From contig JADLAC010000079.1 in assembly GCA_020848435.1 (NCBI GenBank), forward strand, positions 16,527 through 80,526: a stretch of 64,000 nucleotides of DNA, in the 5' to 3' direction. Below the pieces are notes generated by a model, which was not told the origin of the DNA, did not search any database, and saw nothing but the letters and a program-made list of their open reading frames with translations. The stretch comes from Burkholderiales bacterium (lineage in GTDB: Bacteria; Pseudomonadota; Gammaproteobacteria; Burkholderiales; WYBJ01). Position numbers and translations under genes: made by a program. Below, one piece after another: positions 23,240 through 31,931 of this stretch; position 1 is the stretch's first letter; each line of letters begins with the position of its first letter.

Positions 23240-24229
23240 TCAGATCCCCAGCGCCTTCAACTGCTTCTCGGGATAGCGCGTGCCGGCGGTCACCCCGGGC
23301 GGGAAGGCCTGTTTCAGGCGCTCGATTTCCGCGCCGCTGAGCTTCAAGTCCGCGGCCGCCGCGTTCTCCTCCAGGTACGCGCGCCGCTTGGTGCCGGGAA
23401 TGGGCACGATGTCCTCGCCTTGCGCCAACAGCCAGGCGAGCGCGACTTGCGCCGGCTTGCACTTGTGGGCGGCGGCAATGTCCTCGAGCGGCGCCAGAAG
23501 CCTCACGTTGCGCTCGATGTTCGCGGGATCGAATCGCGGGTGCTCGCGCCGGCGATCCTTCGCGATCAACGCATCGACGCTCTTGATGGTGCCGGTCAGG
23601 AAGCCGCGACCGAGCGGCGAATAGGGCGTGAAGCCGATGCCGAGCTCGCGGCAGGCCGGCAGAACGTCGGCTTCGACATCGCGCGACCAGAGCGAATACT
23701 CGGTTTCGATCGCGGTGATGGGATGAACCTTGTGCGCGCGGCGGATAGTCTGTGAGCCGGCCTCGGACAACAGCAGGTAGCGCACCTTGCCTTGCTCCAC
23801 CAGCCGCTTCATGCCGCCCACGGTATCTTCGATCGGCACCGTGGGATCGATGCGATGCAGGCCGTAGATGTCGATGACATCGACCCCCAGGCGTTTCAAG
23901 CTCGCCTCGCAGGCCATGACGGCGTAGTCGGGATGGCCGGGGCTCAATCCCTGCGGCACGGCACCACCCAGGCCAACGTTGCCGAACTTGGTGCCGATCA
24001 GGACACGCTCGCGCTTGCCCGCGAGCGCCTTGCCGACCAGCTCCTCGTTGACGCCGGCGCCGTAGGCGTCCGAGGTCACGATCAGGTTGATGCCCAACTC
24101 GATCGCGCGGTGTATGGTCGCGATCGATTCGGGATCGTTGCGCTCCCCGTAGCTGATCGACATGCCCATGCAACCCAGCCCGAGCGCCGAAACCTCCGGG
24201 CCGTTCCTACCTAGCTTGCGCTTCTGCAT
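23240..24229 (-). CDS. Aldo/keto reductase
   Basis: A 329-residue NADPH-dependent oxidoreductase of the AKR superfamily (Tas/YajO-like TIM barrel). It begins MQKRKLGRNGPEVSALGLGC. The catalytic tetrad is present: Asp and Tyr in VTSDAYGAGVNE, Lys in IGTKFGN, His in YGLHRIDP. The C-terminal NADPH loop PIPGTKRRAYLEEN is conserved. A perfect AGGAGG lies 7 bases upstream of the ATG at 24229. It is paralogous to the reductase at 48420, with equal length and shared blocks such as HKVHPITAIETEYSLW. Substrate unknown. Convergent with the TPR fusion gene at 23091. Confidence 0.92.
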   Translation of the reverse strand: MQKRKLGRNGPEVSALGLGCMGMSISYGERNDPESIATIHRAIELGINLIVTSDAYGAGVNEELVGKALAGKRERVLIGTKFGNVGLGGAVPQGLSPGHPDYAVMACEASLKRLGVDVIDIYGLHRIDPTVPIEDTVGGMKRLVEQGKVRYLLLSEAGSQTIRRAHKVHPITAIETEYSLWSRDVEADVLPACRELGIGFTPYSPLGRGFLTGTIKSVDALIAKDRRREHPRFDPANIERNVRLLAPLEDIAAAHKCKPAQVALAWLLAQGEDIVPIPGTKRRAYLEENAAAADLKLSGAEIERLKQAFPPGVTAGTRYPEKQLKALGI

Positions 24230-24250
24230 CGCCCATCCTCCTTCTGCATC

Positions 24251-24373
24251 TCAGCGTGCCTTGATCTCGACGCGGGAAAAGCCACCGCTGCTGTGTAAGC
24301 GTACCGGGTCCAGCCAGAACGTGACGACATTATCGTCGCGCTCGACCTGGCTGTGCGCTGGCTCGTCGCGGCC
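24251..24373 (-). pseudogene. DUF4160-domain remnant, truncated
   Basis: On the minus strand a frame ending at TGA 24251-24253 encodes GRDEPAHSQVERDDNVVTFW followed by LDPVRLHSSGGFSRVEIKAR. This matches the core of small DUF4160 proteins (EPPHxHVxRxxxxAKFWLxPVxLxxSxGFSxxEL). Those proteins are about 80 residues and often sit beside DUF2442 in toxin-antitoxin-like pairs. Here the N-terminal start region and the last 20-30 residues are absent, and no start codon is available. The partner gene is also absent. It is therefore a relic upstream of the aldo/keto reductase. Recognition rests on memory of the family pattern. Confidence 0.55.
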
Positions 24374-24460
24374 ACTGGCATGAATACTCTGCCGGGATCA
24401 AGCCGCGGGGGAGCGTCGGCATCAGCGCTTCACGATGGTGTGATCGCGCCTAATGCAAGC

Positions 24461-25150
24461 CTATTCCGCGTAGCAGATGGTCAAATCGCCGACGCCATCG
24501 ACGTGACCTTCGAGTCGATCGCCGCGCTGCACCGGCCCCACGCCCGCCGGCGTGCCGGAGTAGATGAGATCGCCCGCACGCAAAGTGATGAGCTTCGACA
24601 GATACGCAATGGTCTCCGCCACGTTCCAGATGAGCTCGGACAAGTCGCCCTGCTGCACGGTCTTGCCGTTCACCTTGAGCCAGATCGCGCCTTTCGCCGG
24701 GTGGCCGGCCATAGCCACCGGCTTGAGTGCCGTGCAGGGCGCGGAGTTGTCGAACGCCTTGCCCATCTCCCACGGCCGGCCCATTTTCTTCGCCTCGCCC
24801 TGGAGATCGCGCCGCGTCATGTCGAGCCCCACGCCGTAGCCGAACACGTGCTCCAGCGCGCGCTCGACCGCGATATCGGCCCCGCCCTTGCCGATCGCCA
24901 CCACCAGCTCGATTTCGTGGTGCAGGTCCTTGGTGACCTGGGGATAGGGAATGGTCGCGCCGTCGGCGACGATCGCATCGGCCGGCTTCATGAAGAAGAA
25001 CGGCGGCTCGCGCTGCGGGTCGTGGCCCATCTCGCGCGCGTGCTCGGCGTAGTTGCGGCCCACGCAGTAGATGCGCCCGACGGGAAAAAGCCTGTTGCTC
25101 TGCACGACCGGCAGGGTCACCTGCGGTCCGAGCTCGATTGCGTATTCCAT
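24461..25150 (-). CDS. Fumarylacetoacetate hydrolase family protein
   Basis: A 229-residue FAH-fold protein. Family members hydrolyse or decarboxylate acylpyruvates, oxaloacetate or hydroxyhepta-dienedioate in aromatic or general carboxylate catabolism. Visible signature blocks are IYCVGRNYAEHAREMGHDP, PFFFMKPADAIV, HHEIELVVAIGKGG with the metal-binding acidic residues, GYGVGLDMTRRDLQ, KAFDNSAPC and DLIYSGTPAGVGPVQRGDRL. Length agrees with the short acylpyruvase/YcgM-like subgroup. ATG at 25150 has a GAGG about 11 bases upstream. It is monocistronic or follows the reductase remnant region. The exact substrate cannot be inferred. Confidence 0.9.
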   Translation of the reverse strand: MEYAIELGPQVTLPVVQSNRLFPVGRIYCVGRNYAEHAREMGHDPQREPPFFFMKPADAIVADGATIPYPQVTKDLHHEIELVVAIGKGGADIAVERALEHVFGYGVGLDMTRRDLQGEAKKMGRPWEMGKAFDNSAPCTALKPVAMAGHPAKGAIWLKVNGKTVQQGDLSELIWNVAETIAYLSKLITLRAGDLIYSGTPAGVGPVQRGDRLEGHVDGVGDLTICYAE

Positions 25151-25393
25151 GGCTCGCGTCTACCTCGCTGCCGATCAAGCGCGTGAAGCGGCGTCGCGAC
25201 CGGCGCCAAGACGATTGTCGTGACCGGGTTTCGTCACCATAATGCGGCGTGTCGGCGACCAGGGCGGCATCTCGAACGCTCGCCGCATGAGACTGCGCGC
25301 TCCCTGCTTCGACTAGAGCACGGGCCGTAAGCAACCCACCTGCCCCCGCACGGCGCGGGCGAGTATAGCACGCGAAGAAAGTTGCGCTCGACG

Positions 25394-25819
25394 ATGGGGG
25401 AGGAAGGCAGCCTGTGGGCCTTGTTCATCAGCAGCTTTCTGGCTGCGACGCTGCTTCCGGGAGGTTCGGAAACGGTGCTCTTCGCGGTGGTGAAGCTCAA
25501 TGCCGGCCTCGCCTGGGCTGCGCTCGCGGTTGCGACCGCCGGCAATACGCTGGGCGGCATGAGTTCCTACGCGATCGGCCGGCTGCTGCCCGCGACCGCG
25601 GCGGATCCCGCCACCGGCGCGGGCCGCCGGCAGACGCGCGCGCTCGGCTTCGCACGGCGTTACGGCACCCCGGCGCTGCTGGGCGCGTGGCTTCCCTTCA
25701 TCGGCGATCCGTTGTGCGTCGCGGCCGGCTGGCTGCGATTGAATTGGCTCGGCGTCGCCTCCTTCATGGCGCTGGGCAAGCTCGGGCGCTACCTGGCGGT
25801 GATCTGGGTCGCGCTGTGA
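25394..25819 (+). CDS. DedA/YqaA-family small inner-membrane protein
   Basis: A 141-residue membrane protein with helices at about residues 5-25, 30-55 and 90-140. The family features are FLAATLLPGGSETVLFAVV, a glycine-rich GNTLGGMSSYAIG turn, and GAWLPFIGDPLCVAAGWLRL, which match the YqaA branch of the DedA/SNARE-associated family (lipid or small-molecule transport, exact role unsettled). Length is normal for YqaA. The start is ATG 25394; TTG at 25382 adds four residues. Its stop is 1 bp before the ABC ATPase at 25821, so the genes are cotranscribed, though a functional link is not evident. Confidence 0.85.
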   Translation: MGEEGSLWALFISSFLAATLLPGGSETVLFAVVKLNAGLAWAALAVATAGNTLGGMSSYAIGRLLPATAADPATGAGRRQTRALGFARRYGTPALLGAWLPFIGDPLCVAAGWLRLNWLGVASFMALGKLGRYLAVIWVAL

Positions 25820-25820
25820 C

Positions 25821-26786
25821 ATGAGCGCGCCGCTGCTCGCGCTCGACGAGGTGCGCACCTGGTTTTTCACCCGCCAGGGCGTGGCGAAAGCGGTCGACGG
25901 CGTTTCGTTCTCGCTCGAGCAAGGCGAGATACTGGGACTCGCGGGCGAATCCGGCTCGGGCAAGTCGGTGACCGGCCTGTCGATACTCGGCCTGGTGGAC
26001 CCGCCGGGCCGCGTGGTCTGCGGGCGCATCCTGTTTCGCGGCGAGGATCTGCTGCGGATGGAAGCGGAGCGGTTGCGGCGGCTGCGCGGCGATCGTCTCG
26101 CCATGGTGTTCCAGGATCCGATGATGACCCTGAACCCGGTGCTGCGGGTCGATACCCAGATGATCGAGACGCTGGCCGCGCATCGGACGATCGGGCGCTC
26201 CGACGCGCAGCAACTCGCCCTGGAGGCGTTGCGCCGCGTCGGCATCCCGGCGCCGGAGCAACGGCTGCGCAGCTATCCGCACCAGCTCTCCGGGGGAATG
26301 CGCCAGCGAGTCGCGATCGCCATCGCGCTCATCAACCAACCCGACCTGGTCATCGCCGATGAGCCGACCACGGCGCTCGATGTCACGATCCAGGCGCAAA
26401 TCCTGCACGAGGTGCGCAAGCTCTGCCGCGACAGCGGCACCGCGCTGGTATGGATCACGCACGACCTGGCGGTCCTGGCGGGATTGGCCGACCGAATCGC
26501 GGTGATGTACGCGGGGCGCGTCGTCGAATCCGGGCCGACCGATGCGATGCTGGAGCGAGCGCACCATCCCTACACCGCCGGCTTGATCGCATCGCTGCCG
26601 AGCCGCAACCGGCGCGGCGAGCGCCTCACGCAGATTCCCGGCATGGCGCCGGCGCTCATCGACCTGCCGCCCGGTTGTCCGTTCCGCCCGCGCTGCCCGC
26701 GCGCGCTGGAGCGCTGTCGCGGCGAGATTCCGCTATCGGCGCCCGAGCCCGCGCGCACGCTGCGTTGTCTCAACCCCATGCCCTGA
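25821..26786 (+). CDS. Dipeptide/oligopeptide-type ABC transporter ATPase (DppD/OppD-like)
   Basis: A 321-residue ATPase of the peptide/nickel ABC importer family. Walker A is GESGSGKS at residues 43-50, the Q-loop is MVFQDPMMTLNP, the signature is LSGGMRQRV, Walker B is LVIADEPTTALD and the switch His is in WITHDLAVLAGL. The C-terminal oligopeptide motif with PPGCPFRPRCPRALERC is the cysteine-rich tail typical of DppD/OppD. It pairs with the ATPase at 26796 (9 bp gap). No permease or binding protein is nearby, so the substrate cannot be inferred from context. Confidence 0.9.
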   Translation: MSAPLLALDEVRTWFFTRQGVAKAVDGVSFSLEQGEILGLAGESGSGKSVTGLSILGLVDPPGRVVCGRILFRGEDLLRMEAERLRRLRGDRLAMVFQDPMMTLNPVLRVDTQMIETLAAHRTIGRSDAQQLALEALRRVGIPAPEQRLRSYPHQLSGGMRQRVAIAIALINQPDLVIADEPTTALDVTIQAQILHEVRKLCRDSGTALVWITHDLAVLAGLADRIAVMYAGRVVESGPTDAMLERAHHPYTAGLIASLPSRNRRGERLTQIPGMAPALIDLPPGCPFRPRCPRALERCRGEIPLSAPEPARTLRCLNPMP

Positions 26787-26795
26787 GCCCAGGCC

Positions 26796-27788
26796 ATGCA
26801 ACCCCTGCTCGAAGTCGACGCACTGAGCAAGCGCTTTCGCCGCGCGCCCGATCTTGCGACCCGGCTTGCCGGGCGCATCACGGGCGGGGTGCGCGAGGAA
26901 GTCGTGCACGCGGTCGATGCCGTGAGCTTTCGGATCGCACGCGGCGAAGTGCTCGGGCTGGTCGGCGAATCGGGCTGCGGCAAATCGACCCTCGGACGCA
27001 TGATCGCCGGATTGCTTGCGCCAAGCGCAGGGCGCATCGTCTACGACGGCGTCGATCTGACGGCGGCCCGCGCCGGCGCGGCGGCGCGCGCGGCGCTGCG
27101 CATTCAAATGATCTTCCAGGACCCGTTCGCCTCGCTCAACCCGCGCATGCGCGTCGCGGACATCGTGGGCGAGGCGGCGCTGGTGCACGGCATGGTCGGC
27201 GCGCAGGACTATGCCGCCTTCGTCGACGATATTCTGCGCCGCGTCGGTCTCGACCCCAGTTGCAAGCGCCGTTTTCCACACCAGTTCTCGGGCGGACAGC
27301 GGCAGCGCATCGGCGTCGCACGGGCGTTGGCCGTGAGGCCCGAATTCCTCATCTGCGATGAAGCAGTGTCGGCGCTCGATGTCTCGATTCGTGCCCAGGT
27401 GCTCAATCTGTTCGTGGAGCTGAAGGAGACCCTGGGGCTCACGTACCTGTTCATCAGCCACGATCTCGGCGTGATCGAGCACATGTCGGATCGCATCGCG
27501 GTCATGTATCTCGGCCGCATCGTGGAGCTCGCGAGCGCGCGGGAATTCTTCTTGATGCCCAACCACCCCTACTCGCGCGCCCTGCTCGAAGAGGTGCCGC
27601 GGCTGGATGCAAGGCGCGCACAGTATCATCCGATCCGCGGCGAGATCCCCTCGCCGATCGATCCGCCGCCGGGTTGTCATTTCCATCCTCGCTGCCCGCA
27701 CGCCTTCGAACGCTGCCGGATCGAGGCGCCGGCATTGCGCGTGATCGCGCCTGGGCGCTGGTCCGCGTGTCACCGCAACGATGCATGA
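26796..27788 (+). CDS. Dipeptide/oligopeptide-type ABC transporter ATPase (DppF/OppF-like)
   Basis: A 330-residue second ATPase of the same importer type. Walker A is GESGCGKST, the Q-loop is MIFQDPFASLNPRMRV, the signature is FSGGQRQRIGVARAL, Walker B is FLICDEAVSALDVS and the switch region is FISHDLGVIEHM. The cysteine-rich tail is PPGCHFHPRCPHAFERC. Residues 18-35 contain an extra RAPDLATRLAGRITGGVREE insertion seen in some OppF proteins. It follows its partner by 9 bp; the heterodimer would energise permeases encoded elsewhere in the genome. Confidence 0.9.
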   Translation: MQPLLEVDALSKRFRRAPDLATRLAGRITGGVREEVVHAVDAVSFRIARGEVLGLVGESGCGKSTLGRMIAGLLAPSAGRIVYDGVDLTAARAGAAARAALRIQMIFQDPFASLNPRMRVADIVGEAALVHGMVGAQDYAAFVDDILRRVGLDPSCKRRFPHQFSGGQRQRIGVARALAVRPEFLICDEAVSALDVSIRAQVLNLFVELKETLGLTYLFISHDLGVIEHMSDRIAVMYLGRIVELASAREFFLMPNHPYSRALLEEVPRLDARRAQYHPIRGEIPSPIDPPPGCHFHPRCPHAFERCRIEAPALRVIAPGRWSACHRNDA

Positions 27789-28009
27789 GCTCGACCTGTC
27801 GGGACCCGGCGACAGGTGAGCGCGGCGATGCGCTCGGCGTGAAAAAAATCACCCATGCGCTGCTGTCGCCGTGCTCTAATCGACGCGCACAAACGACGTG
27901 CGAGTGAGCATGCGCGCGCAGCGCTAAAGTCGCAACGCGCGCTCGCCGTAACAGACCGAGGGTCAAAGGCACCACCTGACCCGTCCTCGTCCGCCGATCG
28001 AACGCATCC

Positions 28010-29563
28010 ATGGCCGCTCTTGCTCCGACCCGATCCGCCGCAGCCGCCGACGACGATCTCGGCGACTGGCTCAACCGGCTGCCGGGCGATGCGAGTGCCG
28101 CGCTCGGCGCGCTGCGAGAAAAAGCGCACGCCCTGGCTTCCGAGCCGATAGGCGCGGCGCAACGCTTCGAATCGCTCGAGCACGTGCGCGCACGCGCGCT
28201 GGCGCTCCTGCCGCAGCAGCGGCAATGCTATCTCGGCCAGTCGCTGCCTTTCACTGCCGCACAACGCCAAGCCTGGGAGCACACCATCGCGCTGTGGCAG
28301 GCGTTCTATTTCGGCTATGCCTTGTGCACCGACGTGCGCGGCGACGCCGCCTTGAGTGCGCGCGTGTGGCAGCGGGCGCTGGATAGTCTCGGCCGCGCCA
28401 TTCGCGAGCACGGCTACGCCTATCGCGCGGTGCCGGCGTCGTTGTGGAAGGAGCTCAACAACTGTTATCGATCGGCGCAGGACTGCGAGCTCGACGCCGT
28501 GCCGGTGGCTTCCGGGGATCACGCGCCGTCACAGACGTGCCGGGACGTGTTCCTCGTCACGGTCTTGCACGACGCCGCCAACGTGTACGCGCTCGCGACG
28601 GCGCAAGTGCAAGCGCTCGAGCGCTGGTTGCCGGATTGGGTCGGGTTGGCCGATCTGCTCGCGTCAGCGCCCTCGGATGCGGCGCGCTCGCCGCTTGCGA
28701 TCGACTTGGCGGGTCAGGCCGGGGCGCGCATCATCCGCGAGCTCGCGCCGAGCGCGACGCTGCGCTACCTCGATACGAGCGCGCTCGGGGCCAAGCTGCG
28801 CGACCTCGCCGGCTGCCTGCGCGGCGGCGCTCGAGCTGGAGAGCTCGAGTCGGCGGGCGACTTGCCGCAAGCCGCGCTCGAGCGCTTGCTCACCCACCTA
28901 TACGTGCAATGGTGCAGCAGTGGCAGCGGCCGGATCGATGAACGGCGCGAACGCGCGAGCCGCGCGCAAGCGGCGCTCAACATCCACGCGATCCATTTCC
29001 AGATATCGGGGCGCGCATTTCGCCAGCCTGGCTTGCGCTACACGCGCGAAGAGGAGCACGACCTGGCGACCTTCGGCCATATCACGGAACGCACCGAGCA
29101 GCGCTTGCTCACGGGGCGTAGCGCCGCGCTCGAGCCTTGGGAGATCGTCAACCAAAGTCGTTCCGGCTTGCTCGGCATGTGCCGCAAGCCCGACCTGCAA
29201 TCGAGCATCGCGCATGGACAGCTCATCGCGATCCGCCAGTCGAGCGCCGCCGATCCGGCGCTTGCCGCGGTCCAGCGGTTGCGGCTGGAAGCGGACGGAT
29301 CGCTGGCGATCGGCTTGCGCGTCATTCGCGGCGAGACGCGAGGCGTCGCGGTTCGTGCCGACAGCAGCCAGAAGTACGAGCGTGCGCTGGCCGTGGCCGC
29401 TGATGCGCAACTCAAGCTGCCGCCAAGCCTGATCGTCGCGCGCGAGCGCTTCGCGACCGGTGCGATCATCGAGCTGCACGCCAACCGCGGCGAGAGCGTG
29501 CGGCTCGGCAACCTGATCGAGCGCGGCTTCGACTTCGATCGCATCGCCTACGCCCCGGTGTGA
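28010..29563 (+). CDS. Protein of unknown function, paralogue of the next gene, PilZ-like C-terminus possible
   Basis: A 517-residue cytoplasmic protein with no signal peptide or membrane helix. The N-terminal 370 residues are mainly helical (WEHTIALWQAFYFGYALC, LLTHLYVQWCSSGSG). The last 140 residues are beta-rich: WEIVNQSRSGLLGMCRKP, HGQLIAIRQSSAADPA, LRLEADGSLAIGLRVIRG. This resembles PilZ-type c-di-GMP-binding modules, but a clear RxxxR motif followed by (D/N)xSxxG is not evident, so nucleotide binding is unproven. It shares block order and many residues with the protein at 29801, which points to an old tandem duplication. A 221-bp gap separates it from the ABC ATPases. Confidence 0.7.
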   Translation: MAALAPTRSAAAADDDLGDWLNRLPGDASAALGALREKAHALASEPIGAAQRFESLEHVRARALALLPQQRQCYLGQSLPFTAAQRQAWEHTIALWQAFYFGYALCTDVRGDAALSARVWQRALDSLGRAIREHGYAYRAVPASLWKELNNCYRSAQDCELDAVPVASGDHAPSQTCRDVFLVTVLHDAANVYALATAQVQALERWLPDWVGLADLLASAPSDAARSPLAIDLAGQAGARIIRELAPSATLRYLDTSALGAKLRDLAGCLRGGARAGELESAGDLPQAALERLLTHLYVQWCSSGSGRIDERRERASRAQAALNIHAIHFQISGRAFRQPGLRYTREEEHDLATFGHITERTEQRLLTGRSAALEPWEIVNQSRSGLLGMCRKPDLQSSIAHGQLIAIRQSSAADPALAAVQRLRLEADGSLAIGLRVIRGETRGVAVRADSSQKYERALAVAADAQLKLPPSLIVARERFATGAIIELHANRGESVRLGNLIERGFDFDRIAYAPV

Positions 29564-29800
29564 AGATGCACGCTGGCGAGCCAAGTTCTTCACGCCACGG
29601 CTGCGATCGAGCCGCGCGCTCGGTCTTCGCGTGCGGAAATTAACATCGCGGTCGGCTTGATTCGGGTACGGTGAGCGCCGCTTCGCGCATCACCGGCCAA
29701 CCAGCGAAGCCCAACCCACGCAGCACAAGCAATGTCGAAGCGCGTCTCCCGCATCGGACGAAGCCAGCACGACCCGCGCAGCGCGCCGCAAGGAGGCAGC

Positions 29801-31342
29801 ATGCTCACTCAAACCTCGGGCCCCACGTACTACGCGCGCTTGCAGTTCGCGGATGCAAGCTCGTGCGTCGCCTGGCTCGAAACGATTCCGCTCGCGCGCG
29901 TGACCGAGGCGCACGAGATGGTCGCCGCCCAGGTCGGGCTGGTGACGAGCACGGCACTCCCCGCCGTGGAACGGCTGCGCATCCTGGAAGTGCTGTACCA
30001 GACCGCCGAGCATCTGCAAGGCGAATTGGCCCGGCGCTTCATCGGCCGCGCCTTGCCGCTGTCGATCGTCGAGTACTCGGTGTGGAATTCGGTGGTCGAC
30101 TTGTGGCAAGCCATGTTCGATGGCTATCGGTCCTGCCTGCGCGGGTGCGTCAAGGGCGACGGCGCCTTGGCCGCGCACGCACCGCTGCTCGCCTTGCGCT
30201 GCATCGATCTCACGGCCGCGGCCATCAGGGAATACCACCGCGTCTACCGCGAAGTCTCCGGCGCGTTGTGGCAGCAGCTCCACCAGTGCTACGCCGAAGC
30301 GGAACGCCACGGTCTCGCGACACTCGGCGTGGCCGATCCCTTGAGCGCCTCCATGCCGGCGCGCACCTGCGCCGGCGCTTATGCCAAGGCCCTGCTCGCC
30401 CATCGCAGCAATCCCTATACGATGTCGCCCCGGCAGATGAGCGTGATGTATCGCTGGGCGCAGCTTTGGGAGTCTTTGGTCGGCATCGGCCCGACTCCGG
30501 TCGCGCCGGCAATGGCACCTGTGCTCGCCGTCGACTTGAGCTCGGGCCAACCCGCGGTCGGCGCGCAACAGATCGAGGCAAGCCCGTGGGCGCGCTATGT
30601 CGCCATGGAACAGCTCGGCCAAGCGCTGCGGCGCACGCTCACCCGCCTGCGCCAGGGCGAGGACCCGCACGCGCTCGGCCTGGGCGACGATTGCCGCCAA
30701 CCCGGATGCGAACGGCTGCTCACCTTGCTCTATATACAGTGGTGCGGCAGCGGCATGGGACAGCTCGCCGGCGAGCGCGTGCACGGCGAGGACGCGCGTG
30801 CATGCGTGGGCTTCGCCACCGTCATGCGCCAGCTCGGCGCCGAAGCCGAGGCGTTTCGATCGGGCGCGGCGTCGATCCGCACCGCGTACGGTCCGCTGAC
30901 CGAGCACTGGAACATCGTCAGCATCAACGCGCCCGGCTTCATCGGCGTCGCGCGCGGCCCGGAGTGCGACGAAAGGATCGAGCACCACCAGCTGGTCGCG
31001 ATCAAGCGGCGCAGCGCGTCGAGTTTTCAGCTCGCGGTGGCGCAATGGATGAAGCTGGAGGAAGACGGCGAGCTGTCCATCGGCTTGCGCCTGCTGCCGG
31101 GGATCCCAAACGTCAGCGCACTGCGCGCGCCGGACGGCACGGCCCGTAACGAGCCCGCCGTCATCATCCTGCCCGCCGCGCCGGATGCGCGCGCCCCGGC
31201 GACACTGCTCCTTGCCCCCGGCATCTTCCAGCCTGGTCGTATCCTCGAGCTCGTCTCCGGCACGCTGCGCCGGGTGCGTCTGCTCAGGCTGGCCGAGCGC
31301 GGGGTGGATTTCGAACGCGCGGTGTTCGAGCTGGTGGCCTGA
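29801..31342 (+). CDS. Protein of unknown function, paralogue of the preceding gene
   Basis: A 513-residue soluble protein. The start at 29801 is preceded by AAGGAGG 5 bases upstream; an upstream ATG at 29732 is less likely. Blocks shared with the protein at 28010 include VWNSVVDLWQAMFDGYRSC (compare LWQAFYFGYALC), LLTLLYIQWCGSGMGQ (compare LLTHLYVQWCSSGSG), WNIVSINAPGFIGVAR, HHQLVAIKRR and MKLEEDGELSIGLRLLPG. The C-terminal 140 residues again look like a degenerate PilZ-like beta-barrel. A role in c-di-GMP response or in envelope or motility regulation is speculation. No nearby motility, cellulose or GGDEF/EAL gene supports it. Confidence 0.7.
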   Translation: MLTQTSGPTYYARLQFADASSCVAWLETIPLARVTEAHEMVAAQVGLVTSTALPAVERLRILEVLYQTAEHLQGELARRFIGRALPLSIVEYSVWNSVVDLWQAMFDGYRSCLRGCVKGDGALAAHAPLLALRCIDLTAAAIREYHRVYREVSGALWQQLHQCYAEAERHGLATLGVADPLSASMPARTCAGAYAKALLAHRSNPYTMSPRQMSVMYRWAQLWESLVGIGPTPVAPAMAPVLAVDLSSGQPAVGAQQIEASPWARYVAMEQLGQALRRTLTRLRQGEDPHALGLGDDCRQPGCERLLTLLYIQWCGSGMGQLAGERVHGEDARACVGFATVMRQLGAEAEAFRSGAASIRTAYGPLTEHWNIVSINAPGFIGVARGPECDERIEHHQLVAIKRRSASSFQLAVAQWMKLEEDGELSIGLRLLPGIPNVSALRAPDGTARNEPAVIILPAAPDARAPATLLLAPGIFQPGRILELVSGTLRRVRLLRLAERGVDFERAVFELVA

Positions 31343-31343
31343 G

Positions 31344-31420
31344 CTGCCTGCTGGCCTGGGCTGCCTTTCGGCCTGATCTACCTGCTTGGCCTGATCTGCC
31401 CGCTGGCCTCGGCTGCCTGG
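31344..31420 (+). repeat. Short degenerate tandem repeats
   Basis: Immediately after the preceding stop codon there are four to five imperfect copies of an 18-20-base unit built on GCTGCCTGCTGGCCTGATCT. They are non-coding, lie in the gap before the DUF971 gene, and could be a slippage-prone spacer or a weak structured 3' region. No clear terminator is seen. Confidence 0.45.
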
Positions 31421-31541
31421 ACGACGCCGGGCCGGTCTCATATCATGAAGGGCCTTCTTTCGACCACGCGTCAACCGAGCTTCGCCACCGGCCGTGCGAA
31501 GCTCGCCTGAGACCGCCCGAGGCCGGTCGAGTAGTCAACCG

Positions 31542-31931
31542 ATGAGCGCACCCTCACAGCAACCCCCGGCGCCCACCGCCATCACGCTGCACCAGAAGTC
31601 GCGCGTGCTGGAGATCACGTTCTCCGACGGCAAGACATTCCACCTGCCGTGCGAGTTCCTGCGCGTGTACTCCCCCTCCGCGGAGGTGCGTGGACATGGT
31701 CCGGGCCAGGAAGTGCTGCAAGCCGGGAAGAAAGACGTCGCTATCGTGCGCCTCGATCCCGTCGGCAACTACGCCATCCAGCTCGCGTTCTCGGATGGCC
31801 ACGACACCGGCATCTATTCCTGGGACCTGCTCTACGAGTACGGCATGAAGCAGCAGCGGATGTGGGCGACCTACCTCGAACGCCTGGCGAAGGCCGGGGC
31901 AAGCCGTGAAGCCGCCTGCGGACGAAGCTAA
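31542..31931 (+). CDS. DUF971-domain protein
   Basis: A 129-residue small protein with the gamma-butyrobetaine hydroxylase-like N-terminal (DUF971) domain: ITLHQKSRVLEITFSDGKTF, LPCEFLRVYSPSAEVRGHG, VGNYAIQLAFSDGHDTGIYS and WDLLYEYG. Stand-alone DUF971 proteins have been linked to Fe-S or P-loop proteins, but the molecular role is uncertain. It is fixed upstream of ubiE in betaproteobacteria, and here it overlaps ubiE by 26 bp, implying translational coupling. The start ATG 31542 is chosen over an upstream ATG at 31494 because family similarity begins at about residue 13. Confidence 0.9.
   Translation: MSAPSQQPPAPTAITLHQKSRVLEITFSDGKTFHLPCEFLRVYSPSAEVRGHGPGQEVLQAGKKDVAIVRLDPVGNYAIQLAFSDGHDTGIYSWDLLYEYGMKQQRMWATYLERLAKAGASREAACGRS

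Noticed and set aside
29732..29800. Earlier ATG start for the protein at 29801
   Set aside because: It lacks a ribosome-binding site and adds a basic, non-conserved extension; AAGGAGG directly precedes 29801.
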